From JBKPCD01 sp046727175 (GTDB lineage Bacteria > Acidobacteriota > Vicinamibacteria > Vicinamibacterales > 2-12-FULL-66-21): a stretch of 27,065 bases of DNA. Shown piece after piece: positions 1-6,910 of the stretch (position 1 is the stretch's first letter; every line of letters starts with the position of its first letter). The stretch covers positions 1-27,065 of the forward strand of contig JBKPCD010000302.1 in the NCBI GenBank assembly GCA_046727175.1. The letters run 5' to 3'. The notes beneath the pieces are model-generated. The model was not told where the DNA came from and made no database searches. It saw nothing but the letters and a program-made list of their open reading frames with translations. The translations under genes and the position numbers were made by a program.

Positions 1-1
1 C

Positions 2-196
2 GTCTCGTACGTCACCGAGATCAATCCGCTGCGGATCGGCAAGCACCTTCCTGGCGTGCACATTCCGATCGTCGATGAAGCGGTCATGTTCGAAGAGAAG
101 CCCGACGCGGGAATCCTCTTCGCGTGGAATTACTACGACGAGATCGTGCCGAAGCTGAGGGCGCGCGGGTTCGACGGCGAAGTCCTCCTGCCATGA
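2..196 (+). CDS. C-terminal fragment of a SAM-dependent C-methyltransferase (partial at window start)
   Basis: The frame is open from the first bases of the window to a TGA at 194-196 and gives 64 residues. The sequence resembles the C-terminal domain of sugar C-methyltransferases (the Methyltransf_14 type found in NDP-hexose C-methyltransferases): a segment reading INPLRIGKHLPGVHIPI, then a strand-helix with ILFAWNYYDEIVPKLR and a final hydrophobic strand EVLLP. In that family this lobe forms a second Rossmann-like half that packs against the N-terminal SAM-binding half, which lies outside the window. The enzyme would add a methyl group to a nucleotide-linked keto-sugar, which fits the sugar-polymer genes that follow at 3789-13435. 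The family call rests on recognition of a short tail, so it is good but not certain; the start cannot be seen. Confidence 0.72.
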   Translation, partial: VSYVTEINPLRIGKHLPGVHIPIVDEAVMFEEKPDAGILFAWNYYDEIVPKLRARGFDGEVLLP

Positions 197-229
197 CCGC
201 GTCCGTGATGACATGCGCGCTGACTCGAA

Positions 230-290
230 AACAGGAGTTCAGGAGACCAGAAGAATATGGGGGGTTCTCGTGATCTCCTGAACTCCTGTT
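230..290. repeat. Intergenic palindrome of the CTCCTG family, copy 1
   Basis: Two perfectly complementary 17-nt arms (AACAGGAGTTCAGGAGA at 230-246 and its reverse complement at 274-290) flank a 27-nt loop. The element sits exactly between two convergent genes (stops at 196 and 313), so it could act as a bidirectional terminator, although no T-run follows either arm. A diverged copy lies at 21643-21707. Confidence 0.8.
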
Positions 291-312
291 GGAATACACC
301 GGCCTTCTCTCG

Positions 313-1341
313 TTATCTCACGGTCGTGCCTACAACCCGAAAGAACGGTCCAAAGACGAGGAGCAGCGGCCGAAGCCACCGCCACGACTGAATGCGGTTG
401 TAGAGACGCGCGAGCCGTGCGCGGCGAGGCGGCATGTTCGCCAGCTCTTCGTCCGGTACTGGCGGCACATTGACGCTGACGACGAAGCGCGTATGCTGCG
501 CTGCGAGACCAGCGAGCTCGTGCGCGCTCAGGAGTCGCACGAACGCGTAGTCCTCGCCGGACCGCCAGCGAACGTACGAGGGCTGGTGACTTCGAGGCAG
601 CCAGCCTACACCCCACACCCCGACGTGCGGCTCGGCCGCGAGGCTGAACCGGTTAGGCGTGCTGCACGCGAGCGCACATCCGGCCGCGGCTACACGATCC
701 ATCTCGCGGAGAACCTGGGGAAGATCGCCGACATGCTCGAGAACGTCCAGCGCGACGATCGCGCCGACAGACGCAGCGCCGAGCGGCAGCGCTTCTCCAA
801 CCGCCGCTGCAAGTGTCGGCCTTCGTCCGTGCTGCTCCAGCAGCCGCTCGGCCACGACCAGCCACACGAGCGAGACATCGATGCCAATCGCGCGCTGATC
901 CTTCGGGAGCGCCGCAAGCAGCCCGCCTGTGCCGCACCCGATTTCCAGTACCGTACCGCGAGTTCGAGCGATTGGCGCGAGCCAGTCGTCGAGCTCGCGT
1001 CGCGAACGCTCCGGGCCGCCCAGCACCTGCTGCGTGCGATGGTATACGCGCGCGTCGCTCCACCGTGGACGCGCCGCAAAGACCTCGCGAACCAGCGCAT
1101 CGAGCGGGCGTGACGCAGCCGCAGCGCGAAGCCGTTTGGCGTCCGCTGTGTCACGATCGAAGTCAATCCAGGCTGCCGTTGGAACGCGAAGGTCGGGAAT
1201 GTTTCCGATCAATTCGTAGGCGGCCCAGCACCCGTCGCATCGAAGGGAACCGTTGCTCGAGACGAGCGGGCTGCGGCACCGCGGACAACACCAGAGCGCG
1301 TCCATTTGGCGCGCCTTGCCCGGCCCAATTGTGTTGCTCAT
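313..1341 (-). CDS. Zinc-ribbon class I SAM-dependent methyltransferase
   Basis: This 342-residue protein starts with a short zinc-ribbon of the Trm112/UPF0434 type: CPRC, then CDGC about 16 residues later. A Rossmann-fold methyltransferase follows, with SAM motif I VLEIGCGTGG near residue 130, an acidic residue ending the next strand (IGIDVS) and the post-motif strand IVALDVLEHVGDLP. The C-terminus has a hydrophobic stretch (WLRPLLLVFGPFF). The substrate cannot be read from sequence; family members act on small molecules, lipids or sugars. I chose the ATG at 1341 because it overlaps the stop of the upstream gene as ATGA (1341-1338), a usual sign of translational coupling. A longer reading to 1407 lies entirely inside the upstream gene and adds a low-complexity Asp/Arg leader. 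Its partner is a putative outer-membrane protein, so the two are probably co-expressed, but that pairing does not define a function. Confidence 0.85.
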   Translation of the reverse strand: MSNTIGPGKARQMDALWCCPRCRSPLVSSNGSLRCDGCWAAYELIGNIPDLRVPTAAWIDFDRDTADAKRLRAAAASRPLDALVREVFAARPRWSDARVYHRTQQVLGGPERSRRELDDWLAPIARTRGTVLEIGCGTGGLLAALPKDQRAIGIDVSLVWLVVAERLLEQHGRRPTLAAAVGEALPLGAASVGAIVALDVLEHVGDLPQVLREMDRVAAAGCALACSTPNRFSLAAEPHVGVWGVGWLPRSHQPSYVRWRSGEDYAFVRLLSAHELAGLAAQHTRFVVSVNVPPVPDEELANMPPRRARLARLYNRIQSWRWLRPLLLVFGPFFRVVGTTVR

Positions 1342-2624
1342 TCGCCGCCGCCGGACGGCACGACGGGAGCTGTCATCGGCATCGGCCGCATCATCGTCAT
1401 GTTCCACATCCGACTCGCGTGGGCAGTGCGCGGCCTCACTCGCAGGAACACATGGAAGGACACGGGGCGTTTGCCGTAGGACGGTATCAGGCGTTCGGGT
1501 ACCCCGTAGTAGGTGATGTCGCCACCGACGCCCAGAGCAACCGGCCCCGATGCGAGCAGATCGCGTACGGCTCCGGCGGTGAACGCGCCGAGCGGATCAA
1601 TGAACTCGCCGGGATGCGGCTTGTGAACCACGGTCGGGAACAGGAGGTGCTCGGTCTCGACCTGCAGCAGCTCGATGCGAACATAGAGAGAGTTCCTGTT
1701 GCGGCGGGCCGTTCCTTCGAGCAGAAAAGCAGTCTGATCGGTGTACGTTCGCTTGTTGTGTCCGAGGACCGCCGTCACTGCGTACAAGCGATTCGGGCGA
1801 TCGTGCGTCCACGAGATCGAGCCCGTGGTCCGGCGAATGTCGCCGGGCTCCAGCTCTTCGGGCGATTTCAGAAAGCCATACGAGATCTGCGCTTCCCACG
1901 AGTCGGAGGGCCGGTACCAGATACGCGCCGCCCACGAATCCAGCGGCCCGACGTCGATGTCGTAGCGATCTTCGTTGGGCTCGCGACCGTGGAATGCGGA
2001 CCCTTCAGCGGTCCATGACCCGACAGTCGCGCCGACGCCAATGACGCCCTGCGCGACGTGCGTCGAATCGGTCGTGTGGTGACTGAGTGGCGCCGTCGGG
2101 TTCTCGGCGGCGGACGCGCGGTGCATGAATGCGCTCGGACCGACCGTAGGCTCACCGACGGGCGCGCCCGCGACCGTCACGCTGACCCTGGATCTGATCG
2201 GCACCTGCCAGACCGTCGACAGTTGAGCGAAGAGCTCGTGCGGATGCTGGCGATCGATGTTTTCCAGCCCTTGGTACGCTTCACCCATCTGAAAGAGCTC
2301 GGCGTAGCCGGCCTTCGTCGCGGTGAGCGGCTCGGCGCTGAGCATCCCGTTGAACGAAAGCTGACCGGTCCCGACCCGGCGCATCGCGGTGGCCATCAAC
2401 CAGTTCTGTGATCGCACCTGGTTCTCGCTGCGCTCACCACCTTGGCTGTTCACGGTGAGAAACAGCGCGCCATCGTACATCCACATCCACCGTGAACTGC
2501 TCATCTGATGATGTTGATGATCCTGCTCCGCCGGCGCAGATGCGGTTGGCGTTTGCGCGCCGACGCGCACAGCAACACCAAGAACAGCCAGGCTCAATAC
2601 CCAAACGCGAGCGCAGATTGGCAT
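1338..2624 (-). CDS. Putative outer-membrane beta-barrel protein, Met/His-rich (possible metal link)
   Basis: The protein has 428 residues when started at the ATG at 2624, which gives a clear signal peptide (MPICARVWVLSLAVLGVAVRV, cleavage after GAQ). A longer frame to 2828 exists, but its leader is not signal-like. After the signal comes a His/Met/Trp-rich segment (DHQHHQMSSS, then WMWMYD). The body has alternating aromatic strands typical of outer-membrane barrels and a conserved RQHPHELFAQL block, which I recall from uncharacterised proteins of Acidobacteriota and Gemmatimonadota. The C-terminus has a Met-rich patch (MWNMTMMRPMPM). Methionine and histidine clusters of this kind often bind copper, so a role in metal handling is a plausible inference, not a demonstrated one. 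The downstream methyltransferase overlaps by 4 nt. A TATACT box lies 10 nt upstream of the ATG. Confidence 0.7.
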   Translation of the reverse strand: MPICARVWVLSLAVLGVAVRVGAQTPTASAPAEQDHQHHQMSSSRWMWMYDGALFLTVNSQGGERSENQVRSQNWLMATAMRRVGTGQLSFNGMLSAEPLTATKAGYAELFQMGEAYQGLENIDRQHPHELFAQLSTVWQVPIRSRVSVTVAGAPVGEPTVGPSAFMHRASAAENPTAPLSHHTTDSTHVAQGVIGVGATVGSWTAEGSAFHGREPNEDRYDIDVGPLDSWAARIWYRPSDSWEAQISYGFLKSPEELEPGDIRRTTGSISWTHDRPNRLYAVTAVLGHNKRTYTDQTAFLLEGTARRNRNSLYVRIELLQVETEHLLFPTVVHKPHPGEFIDPLGAFTAGAVRDLLASGPVALGVGGDITYYGVPERLIPSYGKRPVSFHVFLRVRPRTAHASRMWNMTMMRPMPMTAPVVPSGGGE

Positions 2625-2634
2625 GAAGATCGTT

Positions 2635-2640
2635 AGTATA
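2635..2640 (-). promoter_or_regulatory. Possible -10 box for the outer-membrane protein gene
   Basis: TATACT on the minus strand matches the sigma-70 -10 consensus at five of six positions and is followed by only 10 nt before the ATG at 2624. No convincing -35 element or Shine-Dalgarno sequence is visible. If used, the transcript would have a very short or absent leader. Confidence 0.3.
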
Positions 2641-2729
2641 CGCGGTGGGGCCGACGTGATTGGCACCGAGGCCTTGTTCGACAGAGCTCGATACCGTTGG
2701 CATTGATCTCTCAATCCGGCCTGAGCTTC

Positions 2730-3740
2730 ATGATTCCAAGTGTTCACGTGCGCGGAGCTGCGCGCGTCATCGCGATGCTCCTGGCGGCCAGCGTTGCCTC
2801 GAGGTGCGGCAGTGTCGGCGGAGCGCATCCCTCACCCACGCCAACCGTGACTGCAGTCCTGGTCACCAGTGGCGGAGCTTCCGCGCAGACAGGACAAAGC
2901 ACACAGCTGACAGCAACGGCAACACTGTCCGACGGTACGACACAGACGGTCACCACGCAGGCGACGTGGGGAAGCACCAACACCGCTGTCGCAACCGTGT
3001 CGTCGGCGGGAGTCGTCACGTTCGTCGCGCCGGGCGACGTTGACGTACGTGCGACGTATCAATCGGTGATGGGTACGCTGCATTTCGCCGTCACCGCGGT
3101 CACGCTGCGATTCAGGCTCAGCGGAGTCATCACCGATTCCGGCAATCAGCGCGGAGTGGAGGGAGTGCTGGTGGAGATCCTGAACGGTCCGGACGCCGGC
3201 CGCTCGACGCGAACCGACGCGAACGGCGCGTACAGCTTCGCGGACGTCGTCGCCGGAACGTTTACCGTTCGAGTGTCGAAGCCGCCCTACGAGGCGGTTG
3301 AGCGGCAGGTCACGGTCTCAGCGGACACGACCTTGAGCATCGCACTCAACATCGTCGTGGACTTCTCCGCATTCTACGGGACGTTCAACGTGAGCCTCAG
3401 GGTGATTCAGCAGAACTGCGAGTCCCCGGTCGTTCCCGACTCGCGCGGCCAGCTGACGCTCAACGGAAATCGCGACGGCAGCAGCTTTCAGGCGAGGATC
3501 GTCGAGCGCGGCACGACGCGGATGTATTCGGGGTTCATGCGATCGGACGGGACCTTCAACGCGAATGGTGGCGGTGTGATCGCCGGCATACTCGCCGGGC
3601 CGCCGACCAGTCGTCACGACTACACCGGCAACATCGAGGGACGTGTGTCGAACGGAACCGTCAACGGGTCCGAGAACGTGCTGTTCGGCGCACCGTGTCC
3701 CGGCAAAATCCTACAACTTGGATTCAGTGGCAGTAAGTAG
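2730..3740 (+). CDS. Secreted BIG2 / carboxypeptidase-regulatory-like domain protein
   Basis: The protein has 336 residues from the ATG at 2730; an in-frame TTG at 2697 would add 11. An N-terminal hydrophobic segment (ARVIAMLLAASVAS) precedes a cysteine in SRCGS, which looks like a lipoprotein signal, although Arg at -1 is unusual for a lipobox. Next come a bacterial Ig-like domain 2 (ATLSDGTTQTV to FVAPGDVDVRATY) and a carboxypeptidase-regulatory-like fold (LSGVITDSG, GVEGVLVEI, TDANGAYSFADV, GTFTVRVS). The C-terminal third, about 120 residues, is a beta-rich region I do not recognise; it has repeated Gly/Asn and two cysteines (residues in NCESPV and GAPCPG). These folds are adhesive or structural and carry no catalytic residues. 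It is probably a surface-attached protein, divergent from the barrel gene at 2624. Confidence 0.8.
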   Translation: MIPSVHVRGAARVIAMLLAASVASRCGSVGGAHPSPTPTVTAVLVTSGGASAQTGQSTQLTATATLSDGTTQTVTTQATWGSTNTAVATVSSAGVVTFVAPGDVDVRATYQSVMGTLHFAVTAVTLRFRLSGVITDSGNQRGVEGVLVEILNGPDAGRSTRTDANGAYSFADVVAGTFTVRVSKPPYEAVERQVTVSADTTLSIALNIVVDFSAFYGTFNVSLRVIQQNCESPVVPDSRGQLTLNGNRDGSSFQARIVERGTTRMYSGFMRSDGTFNANGGGVIAGILAGPPTSRHDYTGNIEGRVSNGTVNGSENVLFGAPCPGKILQLGFSGSK

Positions 3741-3788
3741 TCGCGCCGGCTGACGGACCCCAGCGGCAGTGGCGTCGACACGCGGGTC

Positions 3789-4565
3789 ATGACCGACGGC
3801 GTTCACGTCCTCACACCGGAGTACTACGAACAGCTCTCGCGGCTGGAACGCGATCACTGGTGGTGGCGCGGCGTGCGGCGCATTGGCGATCGCATGCTGG
3901 ATCGGATTGACTCGCCGGTGCGCGAATGGCGCGTGCTCGACGCTGGCTGCGGCACGGGGTTGACCCTGTCGTGGATTCGCCGCTACACGACGAGAGCGCC
4001 GGTTGGTCTCGATCGCGCGATCGAGGCGCTGTGCTTCTGCCGCGCAGCAGGCCACCGTGAATTGTTGCAGGCGGACGCGACGGTGCTGCCCTTCGGCAAC
4101 GCGCAATTCAATCTCGCATTGTCGCTCGACGTGATTCAGCACCTGCCGAGGCCCGCCGGAACGACGGCGGCGCTCGCCGAACTGGCGCGTGTCCTCGCGC
4201 CGGGTGGTTATCTGCTCCTTCGGACCAACAGCCGATGCGGCTACGCCGAAGGAGCCGAAGCTGACTATTACCGATACTCCCTCGAAGAAGTCAGATCGCT
4301 GCTCATGAGCACCGGCTTCGACTGCACCGCTTCGAGCTACATCAACTGCGCACCGGCACTGGCGGTCACCGCGGCGCGCGCCATCCTGCGACGTGGCGCC
4401 GGCACGCGGGATCCCGGACTGCCACGCCTCTCGAACGCGAGCCGCGGGGCCATCGGTCGTCTGTGTTACGCGTGGCTTACGCTCGAAGCCATGTACGTCA
4501 GACATGTCAATCGGTCGCTGCCCTTCGGCCACTCGATCATTGCGCTGGCGCGCAAGCGGCATTAA
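3789..4565 (+). CDS. Class I SAM-dependent methyltransferase
   Basis: This 258-residue protein has a classic Methyltransf_11/25 core. The SAM-binding motif I is VLDAGCGTG (about residues 49-57), followed by GLDRA at the end of strand 2, ADATVLPF and the post-motif helix region LSLDVIQHLPRP, then LAPGGYLLLRTNS. The N-terminal block YYEQLSRLERDHWWWRG is the aromatic lead-in often seen in methyltransferases encoded beside glycosyltransferases. No membrane segment is visible. The start ATG follows the upstream gene by 48 nt with no clear Shine-Dalgarno sequence. It probably methylates a sugar, lipid carrier or polyketide-like group in the neighbouring polysaccharide pathway; the substrate is unknown. 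Confidence 0.85.
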   Translation: MTDGVHVLTPEYYEQLSRLERDHWWWRGVRRIGDRMLDRIDSPVREWRVLDAGCGTGLTLSWIRRYTTRAPVGLDRAIEALCFCRAAGHRELLQADATVLPFGNAQFNLALSLDVIQHLPRPAGTTAALAELARVLAPGGYLLLRTNSRCGYAEGAEADYYRYSLEEVRSLLMSTGFDCTASSYINCAPALAVTAARAILRRGAGTRDPGLPRLSNASRGAIGRLCYAWLTLEAMYVRHVNRSLPFGHSIIALARKRH

Positions 4566-4572
4566 TGCCGAA

Positions 4573-4601
4573 TTGCGAGCGTCCTTTCGTTGCGTTACAC
4601 T
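4573..4601 (+). promoter_or_regulatory. Possible sigma-70 promoter for the glycosyltransferase run
   Basis: TTGCGA (4573-4578) and TACACT (4596-4601) are separated by 17 nt, each matching the consensus at four of six positions. The predicted start would fall around 4608, about 11 nt ahead of the ATG at 4619. The spacer between 4566 and 4618 otherwise contains nothing. Confidence 0.4.
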
Positions 4602-4618
4602 CTGGCTCTCGATTCTGA

Positions 4619-5827
4619 ATGCTGGCTGTCTCGACCCCACGCGTCAGCGTGATCGTCCCCGTGCGAAACGGCGCCGCCACCATTGGTCGTTGCATAGGCG
4701 CGTTGTTGGGCAATTCCCCGGATCTCTTCGAACTGATTGTCGTTGACGATCGATCTACTGATGGAACCGCCGAGCTGGCGCGAGCGCTCGGCGCCAAGGT
4801 GTTCACGAATCGCGGAAACACAGGTCCGGCGGCGGCGCGCAACCTTGGGGCGGATCACGCACAAGGGGACATCCTGCTGTTCATCGACGCGGACGTCGAG
4901 GTCCGCCGCACGACGGTCGAGCGCATCCTCGCGCACTTCGATGCCGATCCTACGCTTGCGGGATTGTTCGGGTCGTACGACGACGAGCCCGCGGCGCCGA
5001 ACTTCGTCTCGCAGTATCGAAACCTGCTGCACCATTTCGTCCACCAGACGTCGGAGCCGCGGAGCAGCTCGTTCTGGGCCGGATGCGGCGCGGTCAGACG
5101 AGAGATCTTTCTCGCGGCCGGCAGATTCGACGATGTGCGGTACGAGCGGTCCGCGACCGAGGACATCGAGCTGGGTCTCAGGCTCTGGAAGGGCGGTCAT
5201 GTCGTGCGGCTCGCTCGAGAGATCCAGGTGAAGCACCTGAAGACCTGGACGGGACTCTCGATGGTCCGTTCCGACATCGTCGATCGCGCGTATCCCTGGT
5301 CGAAGCTGCTGATGACGCTGGACGATCTGCCCGACGACTTGAACCTGCGATGGTCTCACCGACTCAGCGCTGTGCTCGTCGCGTTGCTCGCCGCCACGCT
5401 GACGTTCCTCGCGCTCGGGCATCGAGTCTTTTACGGCATTCCGGGCAAGCAGGCTGCAGTCGTGTTCGCGTTGCTGCTGGTCGCGCAGCTGCTGCCTCTC
5501 AATCACGCGTTCTACAGATTCCTGGGACGACGTCGCGGATGGGTGTTTGCGGTGCGCGCCGTGCCCGTGCACTTCCTCTACTACTTCTACAGCGGCGTGA
5601 CATTCGTCTTCTGCTGGATCGCGCACAACCTCCGGCGCATCTTTGCGTCATCGAGGAGCGCCTCTATTAGACCGGGGGGCTTCGCCCCGCCGGACCCCAC
5701 GTCGCCGTCGCTCGCGGGGACCCCTGCGCCCCGCTCCGCTCCGGCGGGGCGCGCCGCTGGCGCGCCTACCTCGAGCCCATCTCAGCGTTGCTCGGACGGG
5801 CTCCTCGTGCCACGAAGAAATCGCTGA
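4619..5827 (+). CDS. Membrane-associated family 2 glycosyltransferase with a repeat-derived C-terminal tail
   Basis: A 402-residue inverting glycosyltransferase of the GT-A fold. The nucleotide-sugar site shows VSVIVPVRNGA (9-19), VVDDRSTDGT (41-50) and the metal-binding DXD in FIDADV (90-92). The acceptor-side acidic pair follows in SATEDIELGLRL (about 178-189). Three hydrophobic segments follow (LSAVLVALLAATLTFLAL, AVVFALLLVAQLLPL, YYFYSGVTFVFCWIA), so the enzyme sits on the inner membrane and probably transfers a sugar to a lipid-linked acceptor. Residues from about 349 onward are Pro/Ala/Arg-rich and are encoded by a GC-rich repeat element (5667-5766) also present at 23530-23667; the ancestral protein probably ended near residue 348. 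The stop lies 3 nt before the next start. Confidence 0.88.
   Translation: MLAVSTPRVSVIVPVRNGAATIGRCIGALLGNSPDLFELIVVDDRSTDGTAELARALGAKVFTNRGNTGPAAARNLGADHAQGDILLFIDADVEVRRTTVERILAHFDADPTLAGLFGSYDDEPAAPNFVSQYRNLLHHFVHQTSEPRSSSFWAGCGAVRREIFLAAGRFDDVRYERSATEDIELGLRLWKGGHVVRLAREIQVKHLKTWTGLSMVRSDIVDRAYPWSKLLMTLDDLPDDLNLRWSHRLSAVLVALLAATLTFLALGHRVFYGIPGKQAAVVFALLLVAQLLPLNHAFYRFLGRRRGWVFAVRAVPVHFLYYFYSGVTFVFCWIAHNLRRIFASSRSASIRPGGFAPPDPTSPSLAGTPAPRSAPAGRAAGAPTSSPSQRCSDGLLVPRRNR
5667..5766 (+). repeat. GC-rich multi-hairpin repeat element, copy 1 (inside the GT2 gene)
   Basis: The element starts with TTAG, then a GGGGCTTCGCCCC hairpin, a conserved core containing GTCGCCGTCGCTCGCGGGG, a stem CGCCCCGC paired with GCGGGGCG, and a terminal GCGCGCC-gct-GGCGCGC hairpin. 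The same order of parts recurs on the opposite strand at 23530-23667, with a longer variable middle. It is read in frame and supplies the last ~54 residues of the glycosyltransferase, together with 60 nt of flanking sequence. Confidence 0.8.
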
Positions 5828-5830
5828 AAC

Positions 5831-6910
5831 ATGGTTCGAGTCGGAGTCATTGGCCTGGGTGGGGTGGCCGAGCGGATCCACCTCCCCGCGGTGGCGATGC
5901 TGCAGTCGGTGCAGGTCGTCGCGGCGTGCGAGCCGGATCAGGCTCGGCGCGAGATGATGGCGCGTCGGTTCTCGATCCCGTCGACGTTTCCTGATGCGGA
6001 GACGATGCTGCGAGCCACGAACCCGGACGTCGTGATCATCGGCTCTCCTCCGGATTCGCATCACATGCTGTCGCTGCTGGCCATCGAACACGGCGCGCAC
6101 GTGTTCTGCGAGAAGCCGTTCGTACGCCGGCCAGCCGAGGCCGATGAGATCGTCGCCGCGGCCGATCGTCGCGGACGGCTGGTAACGGTCAACAATCAAT
6201 ACCGCTTCATGCCGATCTACCGTCGGACGCACGAGCGGATCGCGCGCGGAGATTTCGGGGCGCCGTTTCTCGTCCAGGGATGGCAGCAGATGTTCCATCC
6301 ACCGTCGCGGGAAACGAATTGGCGCGCGACGCTCGTCGAATCGACCTTGTTCGAGTTCGGGACGCACGCGCTCGATTTGATCTGCTATTTCTTCGATGCG
6401 CTGCCGATCTCGATCACGGTTCACATGCCCCGGCCGAGACGCGAGATCGCGGCAGACGTGGTCGTCGTCTGCACGCTCCAGTTCAGCGGCGAGCGAGCCG
6501 CCTCGCTTGTGCTGAATCGAATCAGCCACGCGCCGGAGCGGTACCTCGAGATGCGCGTGGACTGCCACGATGCGTCGATCCGCGTGTCGCTTGGGGGAGT
6601 TGCGCGGCTGTCGTTCAACTGGTCGAAGCCGCTCGGGCGTCCGATTGCGCGATTCAGCTTCGTCAAAGGGGGAGAATCGCGGATCGAGCGAAACGGAAGG
6701 TCGGAAGTGCTGGCGCGTGAAGCCGCGCCCGCGTTTGCAACGGCAACCGCGGCGAAGCTCGATCAGTTCCTCGCAAGGGTCCGAAGCGGCAGCACCGACA
6801 ACGCCGACGCACGGCACGCGCGCGCGCTGAGTCGTCTGGTCGAGGCCGGGTACGCATCGGCAAGGCTCGGAAGTACGATCGCGCTGGATGGCAGCCTTCA
6901 GACGGCCTGA
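5831..6910 (+). CDS. Gfo/Idh/MocA-family NAD(P)-dependent oxidoreductase
   Basis: A 359-residue protein with an N-terminal Rossmann fold (VGVIGLGGVAERIH, residues 4-17) and the family's EKP motif in VFCEKPFVRR (94-96), whose lysine contacts the cofactor and substrate. The C-terminal alpha/beta domain contains the expected helix FEFGTHALDLICYFF, whose histidine and aspartate match the usual GxHxxD region. Enzymes of this family oxidise or reduce sugar hydroxyls, for example in nucleotide-sugar or inositol metabolism. Between two glycosyltransferases, making or trimming a precursor sugar is the most likely role. The start is the ATG 3 nt after the preceding stop. The 3' end overlaps the next gene by 23 nt, so the run is probably one operon. 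Confidence 0.9.
   Translation: MVRVGVIGLGGVAERIHLPAVAMLQSVQVVAACEPDQARREMMARRFSIPSTFPDAETMLRATNPDVVIIGSPPDSHHMLSLLAIEHGAHVFCEKPFVRRPAEADEIVAAADRRGRLVTVNNQYRFMPIYRRTHERIARGDFGAPFLVQGWQQMFHPPSRETNWRATLVESTLFEFGTHALDLICYFFDALPISITVHMPRPRREIAADVVVVCTLQFSGERAASLVLNRISHAPERYLEMRVDCHDASIRVSLGGVARLSFNWSKPLGRPIARFSFVKGGESRIERNGRSEVLAREAAPAFATATAAKLDQFLARVRSGSTDNADARHARALSRLVEAGYASARLGSTIALDGSLQTA

Noticed and set aside
289..1113. Long plus-strand open frame antisense to the methyltransferase
   Set aside because: It is Arg/Ala-rich without domain resemblance and mirrors a well-supported gene; GC-rich DNA commonly leaves the antisense frame open.
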